Positions 1 to 7,964 of a stretch of DNA of 16,116 bases are shown here, one piece after another; position 1 is the stretch's first letter, and every line of letters starts with the position of its first letter. Source of the DNA: Actinomycetota bacterium (GTDB lineage Bacteria; Actinomycetota; CADDZG01; WHSQ01); contig JAHWJK010000012.1 of the NCBI GenBank assembly GCA_019348445.1, forward strand, positions 1 through 16,116. The letters run 5' to 3'. The notes under the pieces are model-generated. The model was not told where the DNA came from. It searched no databases and saw only the letters and a list, made by a program, of their open reading frames with translations. Made by a program: the position numbers and the translations under genes.

Positions 1-50
1 CCGGGACCGAGATCCTCGGCAAGGTAGTAGCCGTCCTCCGCAAGCTCTGA
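1..50 (+). CDS. lexA: LexA repressor, C-terminal end (partial)
   Basis: Frame 3 of the first 50 bases reads GTEILGKVVAVLRKL followed by TGA at 48-50. The ILGKVVAVLRK pattern is the usual C-terminus of actinobacterial LexA, the last strand of its S24 autoprotease domain. Only 15 residues are in view, so neither the DNA-binding domain nor the catalytic Ser/Lys can be checked. Context supports the call: lexA lies next to hflX and near recA in Actinomycetota, and a LexA-type palindrome is present upstream of recA in this window. It converges with hflX, with six bases between the two stop codons. The identification rests on a short match plus synteny. Confidence 0.7.
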   Translation, partial: GTEILGKVVAVLRKL

Positions 51-56
51 GTGCAG

Positions 57-1307
57 CTAGGACGTGAGGTACGGCTCGAAGTCCGAGAGGCGGTGCCGCG
101 GGATACGCGCCAGCAGTCTCGTTCCTTCTTCGGTGTAGCTCTCCTCGACGACCTCGCCGACCTGATGAACGCGCGCGGTCACTCCCCCGCGATCGAACGG
201 GATCTCCAGGACGACCTCGACTCGCAGCCGGGACAACTCCGCCTCGATGCGTTCGAGCAGGTCCTCGATGCCCTCGCCGGTCGTGGCCGAGATGAAGGCT
301 GCTTCGGGAAACGCTCCACGGATCTTGTCGAGCTCGACATCCGTCAGCAGGTCGATCTTGTTCATCACGAGGAGCGACGACTTGCCCGTGACACCGATGT
401 CCTTCAAGACCCCGTTCACCGCATCGATCTGTCGCTCCGGATCGCGGTTCGCATCGACAACGTGCAGTAGGAGTGTCGCCTCGCGCACCTCTTCTAGTGT
501 CGAGCGGAAGGCTTCGACAAGGTCGTGGGGCAACTTCCTGACGAACCCGACGGTGTCGGTAAGAAGCACCTCTTCACCGCGCGGCAACTCCAACCGCCTC
601 GTCGTCGGGTCGAGCGTAGAGAACAGTTGGTTCTCGACCAGAACACCTGCTTCCGTCAACCGTCGAAGTAGTGACGATTTCCCCGCGTTCGTGTACCCGA
701 CCAGCGCCACAACCGCGGCACCGGTCTTCTCACGACGCTTCCTTTTGACCTGCCTGGTGCGCTCCAGATCCTCGAGATCTTTCTTTACGCGCTGGATCCG
801 GCGGAGGATCGCTCGCCGTTCTGCTTCGAGTGCAGTCTCACCCGGCCCCCTGGTACCGATGCCACCACCGAGGCGCGACAACACGTCACCCCAACCGCGC
901 AACCGCGGCAGTCGATAGTTCAGTTGTGCGAGTTCCACTTGAAGTTTCCCCTCGGCCGAACGCGCGTGCTGGGCGAAGATGTCGAGGATCAACCCGGTCC
1001 TGTCGATGATCTTCAGTCCGCGTTCGGCGAGCGGGTTTACGCCGGCCATCTCTTCGAGGTTGCGGCCCTGCGCCGGGGTCAGCTCGTCGTCGAAGATGAG
1101 CATGTCCGCGTCCAGCGCTGCAGCCGCATCAACGATCTCCTTGACCTTCCCCTTGCCGAGATAGGTAGACGAGTCGGCGCTGTCGCGTTTCTGGAGGAAC
1201 CGATCCACGGAATCGGCACCGGCAGTATCCGCAAGTGCCTCGAGCTCCTCGAGCGACCACTCAGCCTCATCGGTGTCGGTCTTGCCGATCACGGCACCCA
1301 CGAGCAC
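57..1307 (-). CDS. hflX: GTPase HflX, ribosome-associated
   Basis: HflX is a translational GTPase-family protein that binds the 50S subunit and splits or rescues stalled ribosomes. Numbered from the GTG at 1307 (416 aa): N-terminal HflX domain ending in the signature GGGIGTRGPGET (147-158), a basic coiled helix (160-195), then the G domain with G1 GYTNAGKS (204-211), switch I TLDPTTR (231-237), G3 DTVGF (251-255), G4 NKID (316-319) and G5 SAT (340-342). Length is normal. The start is uncertain. Upstream in frame the sequence reads ...RPERERAV, and ERAVLVG is typical of HflX N-termini, but no ATG, GTG or TTG lies between 1307 and the in-frame stop at 1437-1439. A CTG at 1358-1356 with a GAGGAA ribosome-binding motif (1373-1368) overlaps the dapL stop as CTGA and would give 433 aa. 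Last gene of the miaB-to-hflX operon. Confidence 0.96.
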   Translation of the reverse strand: MLVGAVIGKTDTDEAEWSLEELEALADTAGADSVDRFLQKRDSADSSTYLGKGKVKEIVDAAAALDADMLIFDDELTPAQGRNLEEMAGVNPLAERGLKIIDRTGLILDIFAQHARSAEGKLQVELAQLNYRLPRLRGWGDVLSRLGGGIGTRGPGETALEAERRAILRRIQRVKKDLEDLERTRQVKRKRREKTGAAVVALVGYTNAGKSSLLRRLTEAGVLVENQLFSTLDPTTRRLELPRGEEVLLTDTVGFVRKLPHDLVEAFRSTLEEVREATLLLHVVDANRDPERQIDAVNGVLKDIGVTGKSSLLVMNKIDLLTDVELDKIRGAFPEAAFISATTGEGIEDLLERIEAELSRLRVEVVLEIPFDRGGVTARVHQVGEVVEESYTEEGTRLLARIPRHRLSDFEPYLTS

Positions 1308-1354
1308 CGCGCGTTCGCGTTCGGGACGCGTGGAGTGCGTACTAGTGGTCCGAG

Positions 1355-2515
1355 TCAGGTGACGATCTTCCTCAGGCGTTCGACGCCTTCTTCGAGGCGA
1401 TCGTCCGCGAGTGTCAGAGAGAACCTCACGAATCCTTCACCGGAAGGGCCGTATCCGTTTCCGGGAGCTACGACGATGTCGGCTTGGTCGAGGAGGTAGG
1501 TGGTGAACGATTCGGAGTTGTGGCCCTCGGGGACGGGAACCCACAGATAGATCGAACCTCTCGGAGGCTCGACGATCACCCCCATCGACTTCAGACCGTC
1601 GCACAGGAGGTCGCGGCGGTGACGATAGGTCTCGATCGTCGCGAGCAGATCGTCTTGCGGGCCTTCCAGCGCCGCGATCCCGGCCCGCTGAACCGCATCG
1701 AAGATCCCCGAGTCGATGTTCGTCTTGAGTCTCTTGATGGCTTCGATCGCTTCCGTCGCACCGGCCACCCACCCGATGCGCCACCCGGTCATGTTGTAAG
1801 TCTTGGACAGCGAGTGGAACTCGATCGCACAGTCGAGCGCGCCCGGCACCTGTAAAGCACTTGGAGCGACGAAGCCGTCGTAAGTGATCTCGGTATAGGC
1901 AGCGTCGTGGCACAACAAGAGATCATGTCGCCGGCAGAACTCCACCGCGGTCGTAAAGAAATCGAGGCCGACGCACGCCGCGGTCGGGTTCGAGGGATAG
2001 TTCAACCACAGCACGCGCGCCCTCTCGAGTGTCTGCTCATCGAGCGCGTCGAGATCCGGCTTGAAGTCGTTCTCGGCCGTCAACGCCAGCAACTCCGGCT
2101 CGCCGTGCGACAGGATCGTCCCGGTTTCGTAGACGGGATATCCGGGGTCCGGGATGAGCGCGACGTCACCCGGATCGATGAACGCGACCGGCAGATGGAA
2201 GATCCCTTCCTTCGACCCGACCAGCGGTTGGATCTGGGTATCGGGATCCAACGAAACGCCGAAGCGGCGCTCGTACCAGTCCGCGATGGCCCGGCGAAAC
2301 TCCGGCATCCCCGTGTACGAGGGATAACGGTGCGTAGCCGCGTCCCGCGCCGCATCGGCTAAGGCTTCGACCACGTGCTGCGGCGTCGGCAGGTCCGGGT
2401 CGCCGACGCCGAACGAGATGATGTCCGCGCCCCGCGCCTTTGCCTCGGCGACCTTGCGATCGATCTCGGCGAACAGATACGGCGGCAGCTTCTCGATCCG
2501 TTTGGCGGTTCTCAC
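1355..2515 (-). CDS. dapL: LL-diaminopimelate aminotransferase (DapL type)
   Basis: PLP-dependent class I/II aminotransferase predicted to convert tetrahydrodipicolinate plus glutamate into LL-diaminopimelate and 2-oxoglutarate for lysine and peptidoglycan synthesis. The start RIEKLPPYLFAEIDRK is characteristic of the DapL group. Further marks are GVGDPDLPTP (36-45), NYPSNPT (172-178) and SLSKTYNMTGWRIGW with the Schiff-base lysine at 238. I chose GTG at 2515 (386 aa, normal for the family) rather than an upstream start, because it overlaps the dapF stop as GTGA and the 25 residues upstream do not look conserved. A purine-rich GGGGGAG lies 2 nt before it. The partner enzyme DapF is encoded immediately upstream. 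An N-succinyl-DAP aminotransferase (DapC) or another related aminotransferase remains possible, because substrate cannot be read from sequence alone. Confidence 0.85.
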   Translation of the reverse strand: MRTAKRIEKLPPYLFAEIDRKVAEAKARGADIISFGVGDPDLPTPQHVVEALADAARDAATHRYPSYTGMPEFRRAIADWYERRFGVSLDPDTQIQPLVGSKEGIFHLPVAFIDPGDVALIPDPGYPVYETGTILSHGEPELLALTAENDFKPDLDALDEQTLERARVLWLNYPSNPTAACVGLDFFTTAVEFCRRHDLLLCHDAAYTEITYDGFVAPSALQVPGALDCAIEFHSLSKTYNMTGWRIGWVAGATEAIEAIKRLKTNIDSGIFDAVQRAGIAALEGPQDDLLATIETYRHRRDLLCDGLKSMGVIVEPPRGSIYLWVPVPEGHNSESFTTYLLDQADIVVAPGNGYGPSGEGFVRFSLTLADDRLEEGVERLRKIVT

Positions 2516-3345
2516 AGCTCCCCCGTGAACGACTTCTCCGCAGGACCCGTCAGGAAGACCGGCCTCTCGTCGTCCAACGACCCGGCCCACTCGACCTCGA
2601 CATCCCCGCCGGGTAACGACACGATCACGTTCTCATTGGAGCCGCCGATCAGCTTCGCTGCGACGGCTACGGCACACGCGCCCGTGCCGCAGGCGAGCGT
2701 TTGGCCGGATCCTCGTTCCCACACCGTCATCGTCACGTGGTCCGACGAGTCCACCCGCGCCCACTCCACGTTCGTTCCGTTCGGGAACACGGGCAACGTT
2801 TCTATGGCTGGTCCGATAGTTGTGATCGGGGCGGCCGCGGGATCATCCACGAACAGGACCGCGTGAGGGTTCCCCATCGAGAGGACCGTCGCTTCGACCA
2901 CCTCGGACTCGAGTTCGAGCTTCGCGTGCAGCGCATCGGTACCGTCCCACGCCATCGGAATCTTCGCCGGCTCGAAGATCGGCGGACCCATGTCGACGCG
3001 CACCCTCCCGTCGTCGAGGACGGTGACGACCTTGACTCCGGCGCGGGTCGACACTTTCAGCTGCGACTTGTCACTCAGCCCCTCTTCCCGAGCGAAGAGC
3101 GCGAGGCACCTGATGCCGTTTCCGCACATCTCGCCGAGCGTGCCGTCAGAGTTCACGTAGTCCATGAAGAGATCGGCGTCGTCGGTGGGGCGGGCGGGTG
3201 ATACGCGGATGACACCGTCGGCACCCACACCGAACCGCCGGTCACAGATCGTCTTGACCTGAGCGGCGTCGAGGCTGATCCGGTCGTCGGGGTCCGCAAT
3301 CATGACGAAGTCGTTGCCGATGCCGTGCCATTTCGCGAATCTCAT
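2512..3345 (-). CDS. dapF: Diaminopimelate epimerase
   Basis: Converts LL-diaminopimelate to meso-diaminopimelate, the precursor of lysine and of the peptidoglycan cross-link, by a PLP-independent two-base mechanism. The 277-aa protein has the expected N-terminus MRFAKWHGIGNDF and both catalytic cysteines: C74 in MCGNGIRC and C219 in ACGTGACA. Other family blocks are GVGADG (39-44), SMGNPHAV (156-163) and WERGSG (209-214). Length is normal (about 275 aa). The ATG is the only sensible start, although no clear Shine-Dalgarno sequence is visible in the 45-bp gap after miaA. The stop codon overlaps the GTG start of dapL by 4 bp, which couples the two consecutive pathway enzymes. Confidence 0.98.
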   Translation of the reverse strand: MRFAKWHGIGNDFVMIADPDDRISLDAAQVKTICDRRFGVGADGVIRVSPARPTDDADLFMDYVNSDGTLGEMCGNGIRCLALFAREEGLSDKSQLKVSTRAGVKVVTVLDDGRVRVDMGPPIFEPAKIPMAWDGTDALHAKLELESEVVEATVLSMGNPHAVLFVDDPAAAPITTIGPAIETLPVFPNGTNVEWARVDSSDHVTMTVWERGSGQTLACGTGACAVAVAAKLIGGSNENVIVSLPGGDVEVEWAGSLDDERPVFLTGPAEKSFTGEL

Positions 3346-3390
3346 GGTGGCTAGGTTATCTGGACTCTCTTGCCTAACTCTGAACGCCGC

Positions 3391-4281
3391 TCATCGCGTT
3401 GCGCCTCGTAGCACGTCGAGGACGCGCTCGACGGCATCGACACGAGACGCGTCGACCCAGGTGATCCTCGGATCTGCCTTGAACCAGGATTCCTGCCGGC
3501 GCGCGAAGCGCCTCGTCGCCGTCACGATGTCGTCGCGAAGAAGGGACGGCTCAGATTCGAGAACCTGCCGATACCCAAGCGCCTGCCGCGCGGTCCTCCC
3601 CATCACCGGCGCCACCGTTCGGACCTCGTCAACCAAGCCCGCTTCGAGCATCCATTCGACGCGCTGTGCAATGCGAGCATCGAGGTCGTCGCGCGAACGA
3701 CTGAGACCCACCGCGACGAGGTCGTAGATGCTGTCGTAGTTATCCCAGCTGACATTGTCCGAAAAGGGCCGGCCGGTGATCTCTATGACCTCTAGGGCAC
3801 GGATGGTTCGACGCGCATTGTTTGGGTCGATCTTCATCGCGGCCTTCGGATCCATCTTCTCTAAACGCGCGTAGAGCGCCTCGGCGCCGATCTCTTCGGC
3901 CTCCTCTTCCAGTCGCGTGCGCACGTCCGGTTCGCGCGGCGGGAACGAGAGGTCGTCTACGACCGCTCGGTAATAGAGCCCGGAACCTCCGACCAGGAGG
4001 GGCTGCCTACCGCGGTTCGCGATGTCGTCGATCGAGGCGCGGGCGTGTTCCTGGAACTCGGACACGGAGACGTCGTGGCTGGGATCGAACAGATCGATCA
4101 GATGATGCGGCACTCGCTCGCGCAGGTCGGCATTCGGCTTCGCGGTCCCGATATCCATGCCGCGGTAGACCTGCATCGAGTCGACCGACACGATCTCCGC
4201 GCTCAGCTCCTCCGCGATCTGCAGTGAGATCTCGGTCTTCCCCACCGCGGTCGGCCCCACGATCGCGGCGACGCGGATCAC
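3391..4281 (-). CDS. miaA: tRNA dimethylallyltransferase MiaA
   Basis: Transfers a dimethylallyl group from DMAPP to N6 of A37 in tRNAs reading UNN codons, giving i6A, the substrate of MiaB. From the GTG at 4281 (296 aa) the protein shows the P-loop GPTAVGKT (9-16), the substrate motif DSMQVYRGMDIGTAKP (34-49), GGSGLYYRAVVDDL, and QALGYRQVL in the C-terminal half. A longer in-frame reading up to 4392 adds 37 arginine/glycine-rich residues that belong to the overlapping gene. GTG 4281 is preferred because it gives the canonical VAAIVGPT start, overlaps the upstream stop codon as GTGA, and has GGAGG 4 nt upstream. It lies in the same operon as miaB. Confidence 0.97.
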   Translation of the reverse strand: MIRVAAIVGPTAVGKTEISLQIAEELSAEIVSVDSMQVYRGMDIGTAKPNADLRERVPHHLIDLFDPSHDVSVSEFQEHARASIDDIANRGRQPLLVGGSGLYYRAVVDDLSFPPREPDVRTRLEEEAEEIGAEALYARLEKMDPKAAMKIDPNNARRTIRALEVIEITGRPFSDNVSWDNYDSIYDLVAVGLSRSRDDLDARIAQRVEWMLEAGLVDEVRTVAPVMGRTARQALGYRQVLESEPSLLRDDIVTATRRFARRQESWFKADPRITWVDASRVDAVERVLDVLRGATR

Positions 4282-4934
4282 ACGACCTCCGCGACCAGAT
4301 ACCCGACACCAACGGGAGCCTCGTGCGCCAAGACCCGCGCCCGTCGTCCGGCGAACATCTCTCCGAAACAGGTCAGGACTCCGGCCGCGCAAGTTCCCGG
4401 CAGGTCCACGCTCTCGCTACCGATCTCTCTCGTCAGGGACGCGATGAAACGCTCTTCGCACTCTCGAGCGCCCGAGATCTCCGTGAGTGGTGCACGCGCC
4501 GATAGACCCGCCGAGAGGTTCGCGCTCGCGAGGACTCCGATGCGTCGCTCGATATCCAGGGCGAGACGCTGGCCATCGGCAACACCGATCGCAACGACGG
4601 GAACACCCCAATCCCGGAGGAGCAACGGCACGACGACCCCGTGATCTGCAGCTCGATCGATAGCCGGCAAATCGACCGCCGCGACGAGCTCGTCGTCGGT
4701 CTCGTTCTCGACCTCGATCCCCGGAACGCCGAAGGCACGCAAGTCACCGGAAGCGTTGCGGTAGACACCGGCTCGAGGCGCGTGCGGCGTCAGGATGACG
4801 ATCGAGTCCACTTCGACTGCGATCGCCGCGACCGCGTCGCGGATCGTCGTTGCCGCGCCGGCAACCTCGTTGCTTTCGAATTCGGGTAGTAGGAGGGGCG
4901 CGTGCGGAACGATCGCCCCGGCAACTACGGGCAG
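4278..4934 (-). CDS. Class III extradiol dioxygenase-like protein, conserved between miaA and miaB
   Basis: Resembles the LigB/MEMO-like (class III extradiol dioxygenase B-subunit) proteins found between miaB and miaA in many actinobacteria, whose function is not established. The reading frame begins after a stop at 4940-4938 with LPVVAGAIVPHAPLLLPEF, the family N-terminus carrying the first metal-type histidine. A second PHAP block follows (LTPHAP, near residue 51). The first ATG/GTG/TTG is GTG at 4811, which would give only 177 aa and lose the first PHAP motif. I therefore extend to CTG at 4934-4932 (218 aa), with GGGTG six bases upstream and a 10-bp overlap with miaB. About 74% of third codon positions in the extension are G/C, as expected for coding DNA here. 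The 3' end overlaps miaA as GTGA. Catalytic activity is not implied; a MEMO-like non-enzymatic role is possible. Confidence 0.8.
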   Translation of the reverse strand: MPVVAGAIVPHAPLLLPEFESNEVAGAATTIRDAVAAIAVEVDSIVILTPHAPRAGVYRNASGDLRAFGVPGIEVENETDDELVAAVDLPAIDRAADHGVVVPLLLRDWGVPVVAIGVADGQRLALDIERRIGVLASANLSAGLSARAPLTEISGARECEERFIASLTREIGSESVDLPGTCAAGVLTCFGEMFAGRRARVLAHEAPVGVGYLVAEVV

Positions 4935-6313
4935 GAGCTACACCCTGACGTCGCCGAGACGAGTGGCAGTGTCAGCGTTGGTCTCGGGTCGCGTCGAGGT
5001 CCGCCGACAAGTGCGCCTTCGAGGTGATGAGGCGACGCGGATGTGACCTCAACGGTCCGGAACGTCCCGGCGGCGGCCGTGTCATCGCTGAAGTGAACGA
5101 GCTTGTTGGTTCGAGTACGCCCGGTCACGCGGCTCGCGTCCTTCTTCGATGACCCTTCGACCAGGACCTCTTCGATGCGACCGACGACAGCTTCGTTGCG
5201 TTTCAGCGACCACCGCTCCTGCACGGCCACCAAGCGGTCGAAGCGTTCCTGAACGACCTCTTTCGGGATCTGGTCCGCGAACTCGGCGGCCTCGGTCATC
5301 GGGCGCGGGGAGTACTGGAACGTGAACGCGCCGTCGTACCCGACCTCCTCGACGAGGGAAAGCGTTTCGTCGAACTCAGCGTCGGTCTCAGCGGGGAATC
5401 CCACGATGATGTCGGTTGTGATCGCGATACCGGGCATCGCCTCACGCACCTTGTGCACCTTCTCGAGATAGCGACCGCGGTTGTACGCTCGCTTCATCCG
5501 CCTCAGAACGGAGTCCGATCCCGATTGCAAGGGCAAGTGGATGTGTTCGCAGACGGTTCGGGATTCGGCCATCGCCGCGATCGTGTCGTCACGAAAGTCC
5601 TTCGGATGAGGCGACGTGAACCTGACGCGTTCGAGTCCCTCGACGCGGTCGAGTTCGCGCAACAGACGAGCGAACATCGGCGTCCCATCCAGATCCCGTC
5701 CGTACGAGTTCACGTTCTGACCTAACAGCGTGACCTCAACGACGCCGTCCACCACCAGGGCCTCGACCTCGGCCACGATGTCTCCGAGCCTGCGGCTCGC
5801 TTCTCGCCCCCTGACGGCCGGGACGATGCAGAAAGTGCACGAGTTGTTGCATCCGATCGAGATCGACACCCATCCGTGCCACGGTGAGCTGCGCCTCGAG
5901 GGCAGCGCGGAGGGGAATGTCTCGGTTTGCTCGACGATCTCGAAGGCGGGGCCGTGCTCGGCTTCTCGCAGCAAACGCGGCAGGCTCCCGAGATTGTGGG
6001 TCCCGAGGACCACGTCGACATATGGCGCGCGCTTCTGGATCGTTGCTTTGTCCTTCTGCGCCAGACACCCACCGACAACGATCTTCATGTCCGGGTTCGC
6101 GTCTTTGATCGGCTTCAGGTGGCCGAGATTCCCGTAGAGACGCTGGTCGGCCTTCTCTCGGATGCAACACGTATTGAAGACGACGACCTCGGCTTCGTCG
6201 GGGCTGTCAGCTTGTGAGTAACCCTCGGTCTCGAGCATCCCTGCCAACCGCTCCGAGTCGTGCTCGTTCATCTGACACCCGTAGGTCGTCACGAAATACG
6301 TCTTGGCACCCAT
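4925..6313 (-). CDS. miaB: tRNA-2-methylthio-N6-dimethylallyladenosine synthase MiaB
   Basis: Radical-SAM methylthiotransferase that converts i6A37 in tRNA to ms2i6A37. The 462-aa protein has the three UPF0004-domain cluster ligands C13 (TYGCQMNEHDSE), C49 (NTCCIREKA) and C83 (GGCLAQ). The radical-SAM motif CNNSCTFC follows (C155, C159, C162), then LLGQNVNSYG and LPLQSGSD, and a C-terminal TRAM domain from about 370 to 440. Length is normal. The ATG gives the canonical start, but the upstream ribosome-binding site is weak. First gene of the operon that continues with the dioxygenase-like gene, miaA, dapF, dapL and hflX. A strong hairpin ends 22 nt before the start codon, so the transcript must begin within or just beyond it, or read through from upstream. 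Confidence 0.98.
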   Translation of the reverse strand: MGAKTYFVTTYGCQMNEHDSERLAGMLETEGYSQADSPDEAEVVVFNTCCIREKADQRLYGNLGHLKPIKDANPDMKIVVGGCLAQKDKATIQKRAPYVDVVLGTHNLGSLPRLLREAEHGPAFEIVEQTETFPSALPSRRSSPWHGWVSISIGCNNSCTFCIVPAVRGREASRRLGDIVAEVEALVVDGVVEVTLLGQNVNSYGRDLDGTPMFARLLRELDRVEGLERVRFTSPHPKDFRDDTIAAMAESRTVCEHIHLPLQSGSDSVLRRMKRAYNRGRYLEKVHKVREAMPGIAITTDIIVGFPAETDAEFDETLSLVEEVGYDGAFTFQYSPRPMTEAAEFADQIPKEVVQERFDRLVAVQERWSLKRNEAVVGRIEEVLVEGSSKKDASRVTGRTRTNKLVHFSDDTAAAGTFRTVEVTSASPHHLEGALVGGPRRDPRPTLTLPLVSATSGCSSCP

Positions 6314-6335
6314 CTCGACAAGCGTAGCCCCGAAC

Positions 6336-6373
6336 GCGAGACACCCGCCCCCAGAAAGGGGCGGGTGTCTCGC
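6336..6373 (-). terminator. 16-bp perfect hairpin, probable terminator of the acyltransferase/DUF2339 operon
   Basis: Bases 6336-6351 and 6358-6373 are perfectly complementary (16 bp, mostly G/C) around a 6-base loop. It starts 13 bp after the stop codon of the DUF2339 gene and ends 22 bp before the miaB ATG. There is no T-tract on either side, as is common for terminators in high-GC actinobacteria, so it could instead be a structured miaB leader or attenuator. Confidence 0.7.
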
Positions 6374-6386
6374 AAAGGAGCAGGGA

Positions 6387-7964
6387 CTAGCCGTCGGTGC
6401 CGACGATGAGCTCGCGGAACCGGTTGTACATGAACGAGCACCCGATCATCAGCACGCCGAGCCCCACGAAGGCGATCGTTCGCTGCAGGATCTCGAGCTG
6501 CCACAGATCGACGGTGACCATCTTCATGAGAGTGAACCCGAAGATCGCGAGCCCGAGGTAACGCGCCCAACGTTGCTTGAACGCAACCCCCGCGACGAGC
6601 AATGCCGTGGAATACGACAGCCACACAGCCGACAGGACGAACTGGGTCGTCGCGTATATCTCTGCAACGTGAACCCGGCGAATGACCTCGAACCGCGCCT
6701 CTTGAGTCAGCCACCCCAGCGTCAGGACGCTCGCGGTCACCAGAACGGCTTGGGTGATCGGGCGCTGCCACTCATCGTCGCCGGATCGAGAGACGAGCCA
6801 CGCGGTCAGGTAGAGAACCGCGACCTGCGCCCCGATAGCCACTGACGTCGGCGTCACCAGCAGGCGATCCGGCACGTAAGCCGCCATCGTGTCGACGGTC
6901 CCGATCAACCCCACCACGATCAGAGCAGCCGCCGCCGACCGCGCGAGGACGTCGTCCATGACGCCGCCGATATAGAGCAGGACCGCACCTTCCACTGCCC
7001 AGATGAGGTGAACCACGGGTCCATCCGCGATCAGCGGCGCCGCAAGAGTGATGAACCCGACCGACAACGCAGCCATGATGACGGTCAGCGGAACCCGCGT
7101 TCTGTCGTCGGAGTAAGCGAGCACCGCGAACAGCGCATAGATACCGCCGGCGACGAGAGCAAAGATGCCCCGCTCGACGGGACCCGACGGGTCGAGGAAG
7201 TAAAGCCCGGCGCCCAGGTAGAGGAACGCAACGGCTGCTTCCAAACCGGCGTCGATGGGCCCGACGTTGCGATCCTCTCGCGTCGCTTGCACGAACGGGA
7301 TGACGGTAAACAGGATCCAGAGCACGCTCGTGAAGCCGAGGCCTTCGACCACGCTCGCCTGCGGCGCCACGATGACGGTGATGACGACCGTGCCCGCAAG
7401 CGCGAGCTTGTTGAGGCTCGCCCACCGCTTGTAGAACGCGAGACACACCACGCCGAGGTCGACGCCGACCACGTAAGTCATCGCCGCGATCGGATCGTCC
7501 GTCGCCATGAAATACGGATTCATGAATCCGCCGAGTGTCGCCATGATCGCCAGCGGCAACGAGTCGTACCCAATCGCGAGCCATGCGCTTAGCAACGCGA
7601 CTCCGCTAAGTAGGGTCAACGCTTGTGCCGGCGAGATCAGGTCGAACGTGAACTGGGCAGCGAGAACGGACAGATAGAGCATCGCGACGCCGCCGGCGCT
7701 CAGCGCGTGAGCGAAGTTGATCCATTCCCTACGACGCGCGATGTGACCCCACCCGATCAACGCGAACCCAGAGACTGCCCCGAGGGTGACGCGGGCGGCG
7801 GGATCGATCAGGCCCTGGTCGACCGCGTAGCGATAACCGAACGCGGCTCCGATCAGGAGCGCCAACACTCCGACCCTGGCGAACCAGGTCCCGACGACGT
7901 TGTCTTCGATGCTCGTGCCGTAGACGGAGATGTCATCGGCACCGTTCGTCTTCCTCTGACTCAT
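6387..7964 (-). CDS. DUF2339 domain polytopic membrane protein
   Basis: 525-aa, almost entirely hydrophobic protein with roughly 16 predicted membrane segments. The opening GTWFARVGVLALLIGAAFGYRYAVDQGLI resembles the N-terminal block of DUF2339 predicted membrane proteins, and LGGFMNPY (about 145-152) also fits. Function is unknown; members often sit near envelope or polysaccharide genes. It is shorter than many DUF2339 proteins and has only a short hydrophilic N-terminus (about 25 aa). The ATG overlaps the acyltransferase stop codon as ATGA and has AAGGAG six bases upstream, so the pair is translationally coupled. The gene ends just before the 6336-6373 hairpin. Confidence 0.85.
   Translation of the reverse strand: MSQRKTNGADDISVYGTSIEDNVVGTWFARVGVLALLIGAAFGYRYAVDQGLIDPAARVTLGAVSGFALIGWGHIARRREWINFAHALSAGGVAMLYLSVLAAQFTFDLISPAQALTLLSGVALLSAWLAIGYDSLPLAIMATLGGFMNPYFMATDDPIAAMTYVVGVDLGVVCLAFYKRWASLNKLALAGTVVITVIVAPQASVVEGLGFTSVLWILFTVIPFVQATREDRNVGPIDAGLEAAVAFLYLGAGLYFLDPSGPVERGIFALVAGGIYALFAVLAYSDDRTRVPLTVIMAALSVGFITLAAPLIADGPVVHLIWAVEGAVLLYIGGVMDDVLARSAAAALIVVGLIGTVDTMAAYVPDRLLVTPTSVAIGAQVAVLYLTAWLVSRSGDDEWQRPITQAVLVTASVLTLGWLTQEARFEVIRRVHVAEIYATTQFVLSAVWLSYSTALLVAGVAFKQRWARYLGLAIFGFTLMKMVTVDLWQLEILQRTIAFVGLGVLMIGCSFMYNRFRELIVGTDG

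Noticed and set aside
6772..7584. Minus-strand 270-codon frame inside the DUF2339 gene
   Set aside because: Composition is Arg/Gly-rich with no motif. It follows from the codon bias of the real membrane-protein frame.
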